Shown one piece after another: positions 25,053 through 33,523 of a stretch of DNA of 64,000 bases; within the stretch, counting starts at the first letter, position 1, and each line of letters begins with the position of its first letter. The notes below the pieces were generated by a model. It worked only from the letters and a program-made list of their open reading frames with translations. It did not search any database and was not told the origin of the DNA. Location: positions 1 through 64,000 of the forward strand of contig NZ_JAQQFR010000013.1 in the NCBI RefSeq assembly GCF_046025915.1, written 5' to 3'. This stretch comes from Herbaspirillum rhizosphaerae_A (GTDB taxonomy: Bacteria; Pseudomonadota; Gammaproteobacteria; Burkholderiales; Burkholderiaceae_D). The position numbers and the translations under genes were made by a program.

Positions 25053-26512
25053 AACGGTCGTAACGAAGACGAAGGCGAGGATGCATCGGCCGCACTCAGG
25101 CGCAGCGCCAGTTGTTTGTGATCGCTTTTGCCGCTGGGCGTCAACGGCCAGTCGGCGCAGACGTAGAAGCGGCGTGGAATCTTGTAAGGCTCCAGCCGCT
25201 CGCGGCACCATGCGCTCAATGCATCGGCGCTGACGGCTTCGTTCAGTTCCAGCAGCGCTGCGACCTGCACGCCGCGCACAGCATCGGGGATGCCTTGTAC
25301 CGAGGCGGCATGTACGGCGGGATGGGCTGCGAGCACGCTTTCCACTTCTTCCGGAAACAGATTCTTGCCTTGCGCCAGCAGCATGCGCTGTTGCCGTCCG
25401 AGCAAATGCAGCCGGCCTTGCTCATCGAGATGGCCGACATCGCGCACCGACAACCAGTCGCCGTCGCGCAGCAAGGCGGGCTGATCGGATTGTTCATTGA
25501 GCGTGACGTAGTCCTTGAAGACCATCGGACTGCGCACGTAAATCAATCCGGGCGTGTTGGGTTGGGAAGCATCAATACGCACGTCGACATTGCTGAACGG
25601 CTTGCCGACGACGTGATCGGGAAGGGTGCTCTCGCTGTCGGTCCAGGCGATAAAGCTGGTTTCCGACGCGCCATAGAATTCAATGATGCGCGCACGTGGG
25701 AACAGGGCCTGCAGCTCCGGCGTGCGGGCACGCGTCCACGGTGCGCCGCCGATCATCAGCAGCTGCACGTCCGGCATCGGCGCCAAGGCGCGGCGTTGCG
25801 CCAGATCCAGCATCAGGATCAACTGGCTCGGCACGGCGACCATGGCGCCGGCGCCTTCAACACCCTTGCCAGCGAGGGTGTCGAGCGCCGCCGTCGGCGA
25901 AAAGCGCGACTGCAACCGAATGCCTGCACCGCTCCACAGTCCGAGCAAAGCGCCGAACAAGAAGGTCGAATGCGACAAGCGCCCCGGCACCAGTATCGTC
26001 GCCCCGGCACCCGGACCGAACGATTCCAGTGAGATGTCGAAGCTGCTGGTCCACGAGCCATGATTGCGGCGGAAGCCCTTGGGCAAGCCGCTGCTGCCGG
26101 AGGTGAAGCCGATGTAGAAAGGCGTAGAAGCGGTGGCGAGGTCAGGCGCTGTCTCGGCACCCACACCGGCGGCCACGCGTGCAAAGATTTGCTCACGCAC
26201 GGACGGCGGCCAGTCGGGATCGCTGACAGCGGCAGTAAGGTTGGCAGAAATAATGGAAAGAAAACTCAGCAGCAAAGGCACTGCGTTATTCGTATCGCTA
26301 ACGTCGTCAACCCAGCAGACTGCCTCCGGATGAGATTGCTTCAGTGTCTCTGCGCGCGCTGTGACTTGCCGGAAGAGCTCTGCAAAATTGAGGCGCGTCA
26401 CGCCATCGTCAATCGCGATGGCGTGCGGTGTCGTTGCCGCCCAGTGCGCCAGTGGCGCGTGGACGGTATCGAAGTTTGATCGTAGTGAAATCAATCGCGA
26501 TCCAGACGCCAT
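25049..26512 (-). CDS. AMP-forming acyl-CoA synthetase, biotin-operon linked
   Basis: An ANL-superfamily ligase of 487 residues. Core motifs: FTSGSSGLPKGF (P-loop), IIEFYGASETSF (A5), the Asp/Arg pair in VRDVGHLDEQGRLHLLGRQQ (A7-A8), and C-terminal catalytic Lys in LTPSGKSDHK. Such enzymes activate a carboxylate to acyl-AMP and then acyl-CoA. Start 26512 overlaps the bioY stop by 22 bp; the longer frame (to 26791) is only the shadow of bioY. The next gene is a thiolase. Activation of a dicarboxylic or fatty acid tied to biotin precursor supply is plausible; substrate unproven. Confidence 0.85.
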   Translation of the reverse strand: MASGSRLISLRSNFDTVHAPLAHWAATTPHAIAIDDGVTRLNFAELFRQVTARAETLKQSHPEAVCWVDDVSDTNNAVPLLLSFLSIISANLTAAVSDPDWPPSVREQIFARVAAGVGAETAPDLATASTPFYIGFTSGSSGLPKGFRRNHGSWTSSFDISLESFGPGAGATILVPGRLSHSTFLFGALLGLWSGAGIRLQSRFSPTAALDTLAGKGVEGAGAMVAVPSQLILMLDLAQRRALAPMPDVQLLMIGGAPWTRARTPELQALFPRARIIEFYGASETSFIAWTDSESTLPDHVVGKPFSNVDVRIDASQPNTPGLIYVRSPMVFKDYVTLNEQSDQPALLRDGDWLSVRDVGHLDEQGRLHLLGRQQRMLLAQGKNLFPEEVESVLAAHPAVHAASVQGIPDAVRGVQVAALLELNEAVSADALSAWCRERLEPYKIPRRFYVCADWPLTPSGKSDHKQLALRLSAADASSPSSSLRPL

Positions 26513-27096
26513 GCCGGCATGCCGCGCACCACGCTTTGTACCAGCACTGCGCAGATCACGCACTTCACCAGGTCGCCGGGAATAAAGGCCAGCACTGCCA
26601 GCGAGGCTTGTACCAGTGTCAGATGTGCAGCCAGCATCAGGCCAAGGATGCCGAACAGATACATCGCCAGAATACCGCCGATAACCGACGACAAGAAAGC
26701 CGCAATCAGCAGACTCTTGCCTTTGGCGTCCGGCATCCGGCGCATGAACTGGCGCATGCACAGACCGCACACCACCGCACCGACCCACCAACCGAGCAGG
26801 AAACCGGCTGACGGCGCTACGAACACGCCAATACCGCCGCGGCCACCCGACAGCAACGGCAGGCCCAGTGCCACCGCGACCAGGAATAGTCCAATGGTAT
26901 AGAACGCCCGCTTCGGGCCCAGCAGACAGCCGACCAGCATGATGCCCAGGGATTGCAGCGTGATCGGTACGCCGAACGGCAGATCGATTTTAGGAATCAG
27001 GCCGAACACCGCGATGACGGCGGCGAACAGGGCGATGTATGAAAGCGAGCGAGTAGATGTCATGGTGCCGGTTGTTGTCATGGAAGGGTCACTCAT
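26491..27096 (-). CDS. bioY: Biotin transporter substrate-binding (S) component BioY
   Basis: A 201-residue membrane protein with about six helices and the BioY signatures LPFGVPITLQSLGIMLVGCLLGPKRA and LPLLSGGRGGIGVFVAPSAGFLLGW. BioY is the biotin-capturing S component of the energy-coupling-factor importer in the inner membrane. It follows bioM and bioN on the same strand (66-bp gap after bioN) and overlaps the acyl-CoA ligase gene by 22 bp. The start ATG at 27096 has no strong RBS; inner ATGs are possible. Confidence 0.92.
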   Translation of the reverse strand: MSDPSMTTTGTMTSTRSLSYIALFAAVIAVFGLIPKIDLPFGVPITLQSLGIMLVGCLLGPKRAFYTIGLFLVAVALGLPLLSGGRGGIGVFVAPSAGFLLGWWVGAVVCGLCMRQFMRRMPDAKGKSLLIAAFLSSVIGGILAMYLFGILGLMLAAHLTLVQASLAVLAFIPGDLVKCVICAVLVQSVVRGMPAWRLDRD

Positions 27097-27162
27097 TGAA
27101 AGAAAATCGGTTATCGGGATTCACGGAATGCAAAGGATTCAGTGGATTGCGGGTTTTAATGT

Positions 27163-27756
27163 CTAGCCGCCAAGACGGGCGACCAGTGCATCGGCCACGC
27201 GTTCGGCGGTTTGCAGCGCGCGGATAGCCAGCGGCGCCAGCAGGCGCAAGCCGCCGCCGCGGCCGGTGCGGGCACGATGCGCATCGTCGAGACGCTGCCA
27301 CTGTGCGTAAAAATTTTCAGCAAAACGCAGCGTCAGGCCGATACCCAGCGCGATGCGTTCTACCGGCACGCCGAAGCGGCGCAACGGCGACAATATCGTT
27401 TCCAGCACCGTGAGCAAATCGTCGAAGCGCGTCGTGATGGTCAGCATCAACGCCAGCATCGATGCCGCCATGATACGCAAGGCACTGATCACACCGACAG
27501 CGGGATCGCCTGCCAGCCAGTGGAATCCGGCAATCAGCGTGCACGCGATCAACAGACCGCGCAGCATACGCCATTGCCGCCATCCTGCCGGGCCTAGCGA
27601 AAGCAACAGCGCCAGCACGATCATTGCCGCAACAGCAAGTTGAACGAGCACACCGGTCAACATCAGCACCGTGCCGCCGACGGACAGCGCCAACAGCTTG
27701 ACCCAGGCAGGCACGCCGTGCAGCCAGGTGCGGCGTGTGGAATACAGGCTACGCAT
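27163..27756 (-). CDS. bioN: ECF transporter T component BioN
   Basis: A ~197-residue CbiQ/EcfT-like membrane protein with about five helices and a C-terminal half rich in Arg/Ala that carries the coupling-helix signature (ALQTAERVADALVARLGG, of the A-R-G/AERV type) contacting the ATPase. ATG at 27756 lies inside the last codons of bioM (8-bp overlap); TTG at 27762 is an alternative. It is the scaffold linking BioY to BioM. Confidence 0.88.
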   Translation of the reverse strand: MRSLYSTRRTWLHGVPAWVKLLALSVGGTVLMLTGVLVQLAVAAMIVLALLLSLGPAGWRQWRMLRGLLIACTLIAGFHWLAGDPAVGVISALRIMAASMLALMLTITTRFDDLLTVLETILSPLRRFGVPVERIALGIGLTLRFAENFYAQWQRLDDAHRARTGRGGGLRLLAPLAIRALQTAERVADALVARLGG

Positions 27757-28558
27757 CGGCAACTTGTTTCAGCAGGGCACCGTCCGTGACGGCGGTGTCC
27801 TGGACGATCATATCGGCGACGCATCGCTCGCGGACATCCGCGGCGTAAGCTGCGCAGACTTCGCGCCCCGGCCCATCACCACGCAAGACGCCATTGTCGA
27901 GCCACAAGACGCGCTCGAAGTCCTGCACGTGTTCCAGCAAATGGGTGGAAAGAATGATCTGCTGATCGGTTGCGCGAATCTGAGCAGACAGGCGCAACTG
28001 ACTCGGTATGTCGAGGCTGGAATAGGGTTCATCCAGCAGCAGCGTCGTCGGATGCGTGATTTGCAGTGCCATGAGGCAGACTTGCTGGCGCTGCCCCTGG
28101 CTCAGTTCACCGATGGCGCGCGGCGCCCAGTTGGCGCGATGCCGTTCCGCCAGAAAGGCAAGCGCCTGTTCGCGTGCCTGCTTCTTTTCTGTTCCGGCCG
28201 CAGTCAGGCTGAAAGCCAGTTCTTCGGCGACCGTCGGGAAGATGATCTGATCGTCAGGGTTCTGAAACATCAAGCCGACCTTGCGCGGCAGGGTACGGCG
28301 ATCAGCTGCATGGGCGGTGTCGCTGCCATGCACGGTCACGCGGCCGGTCTGCGGCTGATCCAGTCCGCAGATAAGGCGAAACAGGCTGCTCTTGCCGGCG
28401 CCGTTGTCACCGATCAGGCCGATGCGCGATTGCGTCAAGTGCAGCGTCAATTGTTCGAAGACCACGCGATCGCCGCGTTTGAGCGTGACCGATTCCAGTC
28501 TGATGCCATACGTGCTGTGTGACGGCGCGCCGGGCTGCGTCATTGTGTTTTGGTTCAT
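27749..28558 (-). CDS. bioM: ECF transporter ATPase BioM
   Basis: A 269-residue ABC ATPase: Walker A GDNGAGKSS, Q-loop LMFQNPDDQIIF (the QNPDDQ form typical of CbiO/EcfA), signature LSQGQRQQV, Walker B TLLLDEPYSSLD and a His switch (LSTHLLEH). Start at 28558 (MNQNTMTQPG): a longer start at 28594 would coincide with the -10 box at 28593-28598. First gene of bioM-bioN-bioY-ligase-thiolase. Confidence 0.92.
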   Translation of the reverse strand: MNQNTMTQPGAPSHSTYGIRLESVTLKRGDRVVFEQLTLHLTQSRIGLIGDNGAGKSSLFRLICGLDQPQTGRVTVHGSDTAHAADRRTLPRKVGLMFQNPDDQIIFPTVAEELAFSLTAAGTEKKQAREQALAFLAERHRANWAPRAIGELSQGQRQQVCLMALQITHPTTLLLDEPYSSLDIPSQLRLSAQIRATDQQIILSTHLLEHVQDFERVLWLDNGVLRGDGPGREVCAAYAADVRERCVADMIVQDTAVTDGALLKQVADA

Positions 28559-28592
28559 ATATAGATCGGCCTGTTTCCGCCGTAGGGTCGCC

Positions 28593-28598
28593 ATTATA
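28593..28598 (-). promoter_or_regulatory. -10 box of the biotin-uptake operon
   Basis: Minus-strand TATAAT at 28593-28598, 35 bp before the bioM start; a -35 box is not clear. No biotin-repressor operator was recognised. Confidence 0.45.
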
Positions 28599-28762
28599 TG
28601 ACAGGCCGCGCGCGCTCCTAGCAAGGGTTGCTATGGCGCAATACATTGCGTCAAGGCTTACCGGGCGGAGCATCGATTTGTGCCGACCGGAGTTGTCTGC
28701 CTGACATGACGGGTGCCTGTGCTACGATGCCCTAATTCTTCTTATAATTTTCAGGTGAGACC

Positions 28763-29194
28763 ATGGCGCAGTACGGATTGGACTATCGTGGCAAACACAT
28801 CACCGTGCTCGACAGCATTCATTCGGAAAAGGGCGGTATCGCCTGCGCAGTGCATATCGGTGAAGACATTTATCCACATATCAAGGGTGCGCCGTTTGCC
28901 AACGTCGGTGCTGCACAAGCTGCGGGCGCTGCATTTGCACGCGCACTGATCGACGCGATGCTCGATGGCGATGCGGTGGAGCATCAGGGTTATTTCATTC
29001 GCGCCAGCAGCCATGAGCAGCGCGACGGCTCCTGGGTTGGTGGTTACCAGTTGCATCGCAACGATAACCCGGTGCCTTTCCGCAGAGCTACTTGTGCCGA
29101 ATTTCGCGGCAACAGCTCGTCGGAAGCGGAAGAGCATGCCATTACCGTGGCGCGAGAGGTTGTTGATGCCGACGTCGCGGCCGGCAAGTTGTAG
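28763..29194 (+). CDS. Unrecognised 143-residue protein
   Basis: A soluble, mildly acidic protein with no signal peptide or membrane segment; starts MAQYGLDYRGKHITVLDSIH with a good RBS (AGGTGAG at 28753-28759). The middle has an Ala-rich helix (ANVGAAQAAGAAFARALIDA), the C-terminal half is mixed and ends in an acidic helix (SEAEEHAITVAREVVDADVA). I do not recognise a family. Its TAG stop codon (29192-29194) is formed by the first bases of the 272-bp palindromic element; joining the flanks across that element also gives TAG, so the protein is not truncated by the insertion. Confidence 0.75.
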   Translation: MAQYGLDYRGKHITVLDSIHSEKGGIACAVHIGEDIYPHIKGAPFANVGAAQAAGAAFARALIDAMLDGDAVEHQGYFIRASSHEQRDGSWVGGYQLHRNDNPVPFRRATCAEFRGNSSSEAEEHAITVAREVVDADVAAGKL

Positions 29195-29463
29195 AACTCA
29201 TTTCATAAATAGGCGTGAATGCGAGCTTGCCCTGTTTGGGATGAAGTGCAAGGCGCGAATCGGGGTCAAGACTGGACGTCTTGACCCCGATTCGTAACGC
29301 AGCAATTCGCCCAAACAGGACGCTCCCTCCGGGTTCTCTCCAGAAAGGGCGCTGGCCGCGTTGCACTCCTTGCGCGTGGCACCACCACGCGACGCGTCGC
29401 ACGCCTTGCCAGTGCCCTTTCTGGAAAGAACGCATCTCACGCCTATTTATGAAATGAGTTCTA
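29192..29463. mobile_element. 272-bp MITE-like palindromic element with 27-bp perfect TIRs
   Basis: The sequence 29192-29218 (starting TAGAACTCATTTCATAAATA) is the exact reverse complement of 29437-29463. Inside lie further inverted pairs: a near-continuous arm around 29256-29297 (CGAATCGGGGTCAAGAC pairing with GTCTTGACCCCGATTCG), GCCCTGTTTGGG with CCCAAACAGG, AGAAAGGGCGCTGG with CCAGTGCCCTTTCT, and GCGTGG/CCACGC. No open frame encodes a transposase. Termini begin with TA on both sides, compatible with TA target duplication of a non-autonomous element mobilised in trans. Confidence 0.65.
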
Positions 29464-29498
29464 GTCTCGCGGCTGGTCTTTCTCTTCTTTTTTAATAA

Positions 29499-29527
29499 GC
29501 AAAAGCGCCCTGATTGGGCGCTTTTGC
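29499..29527. terminator. Bidirectional terminator
   Basis: GCAAAAGCGCCC (29499-29510) / GGGCGCTTTTGC (29516-29527), 5-nt loop; lies between the unknown gene and the convergent solute-binding gene. Confidence 0.8.
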
Positions 29528-29579
29528 TTGTGCGTCTACCTTTGTCTGCGAAGTGCTTTTGCTCTCCTACTGCAATGTT

Positions 29580-30545
29580 TTACTTCTTCCTGACTAGCGA
29601 CAATTGTTCCTTCGGCAGCGGCGCATAGTCCGCCGGATTGGGCGAGTTGCTGATTTTGGCGATTGCCGCCTGGGTTTCCGGGCTCATGGGCCAGTTCAGG
29701 TTTTGTCCATGTGGCAGCGACGGTGACTGAAACCACTTTGCATAGATCTTGTTGATGTCGCCGGATTTGAAAATGTTGGCGATGCTGCCGTCGACCACCT
29801 GTTTGAACGCGGGATCATTCTTGCGATAGATCAGGCCGAAAGGTTCGACCGACAGCGCGTCCTTGCCGACCACCAGCTCGTTTTTGATCTTGCTGCCGCC
29901 GGCCAGCGAGGCTAGTACGATATCGTCGTTCATGAAGGCGACGGCCCGGCCGGTTTCCACCGCCAGCATTCCCTCGGCGGTATCGCGTGAGGCGATGATG
30001 TCGATGCCCAGCTTTTGTTCATCGTTGAGCATCGTGACCATTTTGATATGCGTGGTGCCGCTGTTGATTGCCAGCTTTTTGCCGCGCAGGTCGGCCAGCG
30101 ATTGGATATTGCTGGCGCGCTTGCTCAGCAGGCGTGAACCACTGACGTAATAGGTTGGCGAAAACTCCACGATGTTCTGGCGCTCGGCCGTGTTGGTGGT
30201 GTTGCCGCATTCAATGTCGACCGTACCGTTCTGAATCAGGGGGATGCGGCTGGACGAGGTTACCGGCACCATCGAGATGGTCAGTTGCGACATGCCAAGT
30301 TTGCGCTGGATGGTCTTGGCGATGGAGAGGCACAGGTCGACCGCGTAGCCTTCGTAGTCCTGCTTGTCGTTCAGGTAAGAAAACGGTTTGGTGGAGTCGC
30401 GCACGCCTAGCACGATGACGCCTTTTTCCTTTATTTTCTTTAGTGTGCCGTTCAGTTCATCGCCTTGCGCTGCATGGCTGTAATGCACGGTTTGCAGGCC
30501 GACAAGAGCGCCGACATGGACTAATGCCAATAAGAGTTTCTTCAT
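29580..30545 (-). CDS. Amino-acid ABC transporter periplasmic binding protein (GltI-like)
   Basis: A 321-residue family 3 solute-binding protein with a signal peptide (MKKLLLALVHVGALVG ... SHAAQ). The mature part has DSTKPFSYLNDKQDYEGYAVDLCLSIA, IPLIQNGTVDIECGNTTNT, and LADLRGKKLAINSGTTHIKM, all typical of glutamate/aspartate-binding GltI proteins. The permeases and ATPase are not adjacent, so it is an orphan that must work with a transporter encoded elsewhere. Confidence 0.88.
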   Translation of the reverse strand: MKKLLLALVHVGALVGLQTVHYSHAAQGDELNGTLKKIKEKGVIVLGVRDSTKPFSYLNDKQDYEGYAVDLCLSIAKTIQRKLGMSQLTISMVPVTSSSRIPLIQNGTVDIECGNTTNTAERQNIVEFSPTYYVSGSRLLSKRASNIQSLADLRGKKLAINSGTTHIKMVTMLNDEQKLGIDIIASRDTAEGMLAVETGRAVAFMNDDIVLASLAGGSKIKNELVVGKDALSVEPFGLIYRKNDPAFKQVVDGSIANIFKSGDINKIYAKWFQSPSLPHGQNLNWPMSPETQAAIAKISNSPNPADYAPLPKEQLSLVRKK

Positions 30546-30578
30546 TTCTTCCCCCTGATGTGGTGTGTGGCGAGCGGA

Positions 30579-31001
30579 TTACTTCGCGAAGATGTAATCC
30601 ATATTGGCGAACGATTTGAATTCCAGCGCGTTGCCGGATGGATCGAGAAAGAACATGGTGGCTTGCTCGCCGACTTCGCCTTTGAAGCGGATGTACGGTT
30701 CGATGATGAACTTGATGCCGGCAGACTTCAGCCGCGCGGCGAGGGCTTCCCATTCTGGCAAGGACAGGATCGCGCCGAAATGGCGGGAGGGGACATCATG
30801 GTCGTCTACCGAATTGCTGACGCTGAAACCGGTTTCTTCCGGCGCCAGATGTGCCACCAATTGATGGCCATAGAAATTGAAATCCACCCATTTGTCAGAG
30901 CTGCGGCCTTCCGGACAGCCGAGCAGCTCGCCATAGAACGCACGTGCTTCAGCGATATCCTTGACGGGGAATGCGAGGTGAAATAGCGATGTCGATGTCA
31001 T
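30579..31001 (-). CDS. VOC-family (glyoxalase/dioxygenase fold) protein
   Basis: A 140-residue protein with two betaalphabetabetabeta modules: SLFHLAFPVKDIAEARAFYGELLGCPEG at the N-terminus and the metal-Glu region TMFFLDPSGNALEFKSF near the C-terminus; candidate metal ligands His8 (FHLAFP) and Glu in ALEFK. Start 31001 was chosen for the AAGGAA RBS, against the longer 31043 frame. It is divergent from a LysR gene with a palindrome in between. Reaction unknown; VOC enzymes include glyoxalases, extradiol dioxygenases and thiol transferases. Confidence 0.83.
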   Translation of the reverse strand: MTSTSLFHLAFPVKDIAEARAFYGELLGCPEGRSSDKWVDFNFYGHQLVAHLAPEETGFSVSNSVDDHDVPSRHFGAILSLPEWEALAARLKSAGIKFIIEPYIRFKGEVGEQATMFFLDPSGNALEFKSFANMDYIFAK

Positions 31002-31122
31002 GTTGGTTTCCTTCCTGAATAAATGTCTGTGAGTGAAGTGCAAACAGGCCGCTGGAGCGGGTATGTGCCGATATGTGCCTGCAAGACCCTTTGGTAGTCA
31101 GGGATTTAACGCAGTCTATATA

Positions 31123-31134
31123 CACAAATTTGTG
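31123..31134. promoter_or_regulatory. Candidate LysR operator palindrome
   Basis: CACAAATTTGTG, a perfect 12-bp palindrome midway between the divergent VOC and LysR genes. Confidence 0.5.
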
Positions 31135-31182
31135 ATGTAAAATTATCAATTTTGATCCTGTTAATTCAAATTTTTCATAAGC

Positions 31183-32106
31183 ATGATTCGCTATCTGAAG
31201 ACCTTTATCGCTGCAGCACAGCTTGGATCGTTCTCTACTGCCGGGGCGCGGCTGGGTTTGACGCAGTCTGCCGTCAGCATGCAAATCAGGCGGCTGGAAG
31301 AAGAATTGAACTGCGAGCTATTCACCCGCGTGGGGAAGTCCGTCACCGTCAGCGACCACGGCAAACAATTACTGCGAACGTCGGAAGAAATCATCCGGCT
31401 GTTTGAATCCATGAAGGGGCAGACCGAGGTGGCTGCTACCCGAGGCAAGATCGACATCGGCGCGATCTCTACCGTTCAGTTGGGTTTGCTGCCGGCAGCG
31501 CTCGCGGATTTTCGCAAGAAGCTGCCGCTGGTCGAGGTCAATGTCGTACCGGGCACGTCTGTGCAATTGATGTCGCAAATCGACAGCAATGACTTATCGC
31601 TGGCGATCATGATTCGCCCCAATCTGAAGATGACCAAGGGATTGACGTGGAGCACCATGCTGCGCGAAACCTATGTCGCCATTGCGCCGTTGTCGGCGCA
31701 GGAGACCTCGATCAAGGCTTTGCTGGCGGCGCATCCTTTTCTACGCTACAGCCGTCGCTCGTATGGCGGGCAATTGGTGGATCGCTATCTCAAGCGCACG
31801 CGTCTGCAGGTGAACGACACCATGGAGTTGGACGAGCCCATGGTCATCATCGAAATGGTCAGGAAAGGGCTGGGCGTAGCGATCATTCCCTACGATCTCG
31901 CTGCCGGAGCATCGATCAGAAAACTACGCGTTTTGCCGCTGGGAGGAACCGGATTTTTTCGGGAAATCGGCGTGCTGCAGCGTATCGCGCCGACACCCAG
32001 CATCGCTGTGGCAACGCTGCTGGAGTGTATCGAGACAGCGGCGCGGGCCAAAGAAGAGAGCAGCGCCGCGCAGTTAAAGTCGGATATGGTCAAGGGGCAG
32101 CGTTAG
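31183..32106 (+). CDS. LysR-family transcriptional regulator
   Basis: A 307-residue LTTR: HTH in MIRYLKTFIAAAQLGSFSTA and GLTQSAVSMQIRRLEEELNC, then the effector domain from ~90 (GKIDIGAISTVQLGLLPA). Divergent from the VOC gene at 30579-31001, which it probably regulates through the palindrome at 31123. Its 3' end overlaps the convergent MFS gene by 17 bp. Confidence 0.88.
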   Translation: MIRYLKTFIAAAQLGSFSTAGARLGLTQSAVSMQIRRLEEELNCELFTRVGKSVTVSDHGKQLLRTSEEIIRLFESMKGQTEVAATRGKIDIGAISTVQLGLLPAALADFRKKLPLVEVNVVPGTSVQLMSQIDSNDLSLAIMIRPNLKMTKGLTWSTMLRETYVAIAPLSAQETSIKALLAAHPFLRYSRRSYGGQLVDRYLKRTRLQVNDTMELDEPMVIIEMVRKGLGVAIIPYDLAAGASIRKLRVLPLGGTGFFREIGVLQRIAPTPSIAVATLLECIETAARAKEESSAAQLKSDMVKGQR

Positions 32107-33370
32107 CCGCTTTGGCGTCGGCAGCAATGGCTGCAAGCGCGGCCCGTTGCTGGATGCCGCGATTCAGACGCCATACCAGCGTCAATGCCACCAGCGACGT
32201 ACCGACGACGACATAGCCGATGACGTCGAAGTTTTGCAACTGACCATCTGTCCCGAAGGCGACGATGTGGCCCGCAACCACGGATGCCAGTCCACCCGAC
32301 AATTGCTGGATGGATGCGCTGATCGCATTGAACGATCCGCGCTGATTTGCTGCAGGCACCGACGACACCAGCGCCTGGAACGGAATCATGCGCGAGAAAA
32401 TCCCCACAAACAGCACCACATTGACCAAGATCACCACCGGCAGCGTCACGCGGCCCAGATGGGTGTAAATCAGCACCATCACAATCGACAAGCCGGTACC
32501 GAACATGAACACGCGGAATTTGCCGACCTTGTCCGCCGCCTTGCCGATCATCGGCCCGATAAATATCGTGAACAAACCGGTGATCAGATAGACCGATGGC
32601 AGATGGTGCAGATCGATGCCCAGGTTAGCCACCAGATACGCGCTGCTGAACGGCATCAGCATGAAACCACCGGTCATCAGCAGGGCAGTCGTGGCAAACG
32701 CCATCAGATAGCGCGACTCGGTCACGGTATGGAACAGATGCATCCACGCGCTGTGTTCGCTAGGTATCTTCAGGTGATCGGTGACAGGTTGCATTTTCCA
32801 CATCACGACCACTCCACCGACGGCGCCCATCGCAGCCATTGCAATGAAAGGGATATGCCAGTTCCAGCGATTCGACAGGTACAAACCGATCGGAATCCCC
32901 AGCACCTGGCTGGCGGCGAAAGCAGTCTGGATCATGCCCATCACGCGGCCGCGCATGCTCAGCGGGAACAGGTCAGTCGAAATCGCCAGCACGATGGAAC
33001 CGATCACGCCGCCAAACAGGCCGGTGACGATGCGCGCCGCCAGCAGGCTTTCAAAGCTTTGCGCCAGGCCGCACCACAGCGTGCCCAGAATGAAGCCGGT
33101 GTAAAAGAAGAGCAACAGGCGCTTGCGGTCAAAACGGTCTGCAAAGCCCGCCGTGAGCAGGCCCGAGATGCCGGCGCTGAAGGCATAGGCTGACACCACC
33201 AGACCAAACTGGCTCGGTGCAATCTGCATGGCAGGCATGATCACGGCGCCCAATGGCGACATGAGCATGAAGTCGAGAATCACGGCAAATTGCAGGAAGG
33301 CCAGCATGCCGACGACAAATTTTTGATAGCGAGAGAATTGATTCGGTGGAGATGCGGTTGCGGTAGTCAT
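32090..33370 (-). CDS. MFS transporter, drug/metabolite efflux type
   Basis: A 426-residue, 12-helix MFS protein: FLQFAVILDFMLMSPLGAVIMPAM (helix 1), motif A in GFADRFDRKRLLLFF, SMRGRVMGMIQTAFAASQVLG before helix 5 (motif C-like region of DHA1 exporters). It resembles 12-TM drug:H+ antiporters. It lies 153 bp downstream of an FAD monooxygenase gene on the same strand; modification plus export of an aromatic compound is a reasonable joint role but unproven. Confidence 0.85.
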   Translation of the reverse strand: MTTATASPPNQFSRYQKFVVGMLAFLQFAVILDFMLMSPLGAVIMPAMQIAPSQFGLVVSAYAFSAGISGLLTAGFADRFDRKRLLLFFYTGFILGTLWCGLAQSFESLLAARIVTGLFGGVIGSIVLAISTDLFPLSMRGRVMGMIQTAFAASQVLGIPIGLYLSNRWNWHIPFIAMAAMGAVGGVVVMWKMQPVTDHLKIPSEHSAWMHLFHTVTESRYLMAFATTALLMTGGFMLMPFSSAYLVANLGIDLHHLPSVYLITGLFTIFIGPMIGKAADKVGKFRVFMFGTGLSIVMVLIYTHLGRVTLPVVILVNVVLFVGIFSRMIPFQALVSSVPAANQRGSFNAISASIQQLSGGLASVVAGHIVAFGTDGQLQNFDVIGYVVVGTSLVALTLVWRLNRGIQQRAALAAIAADAKAANAAP

Positions 33371-33523
33371 GTTTTCTTTCTTAGGAGGACAAGCGCGGGG
33401 GCTGATGGCTGAGATAGTTGAAGACGTATCAGAGCGCGCAATATTGTATCTGGCTTGAAAACCAGTGCTAAATTTTTCTGAATAGCAGGCGAGTTCTTCG
33501 CGTCGCTGTTTTCAAGTGGGCTT

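Noticed and set aside
29198..29440. 80-97-codon minus-strand frames inside the palindromic element
   Set aside because: Frames arise within inverted repeats; no transposase motif (no DDE/DEDD or HUH signature) is visible.
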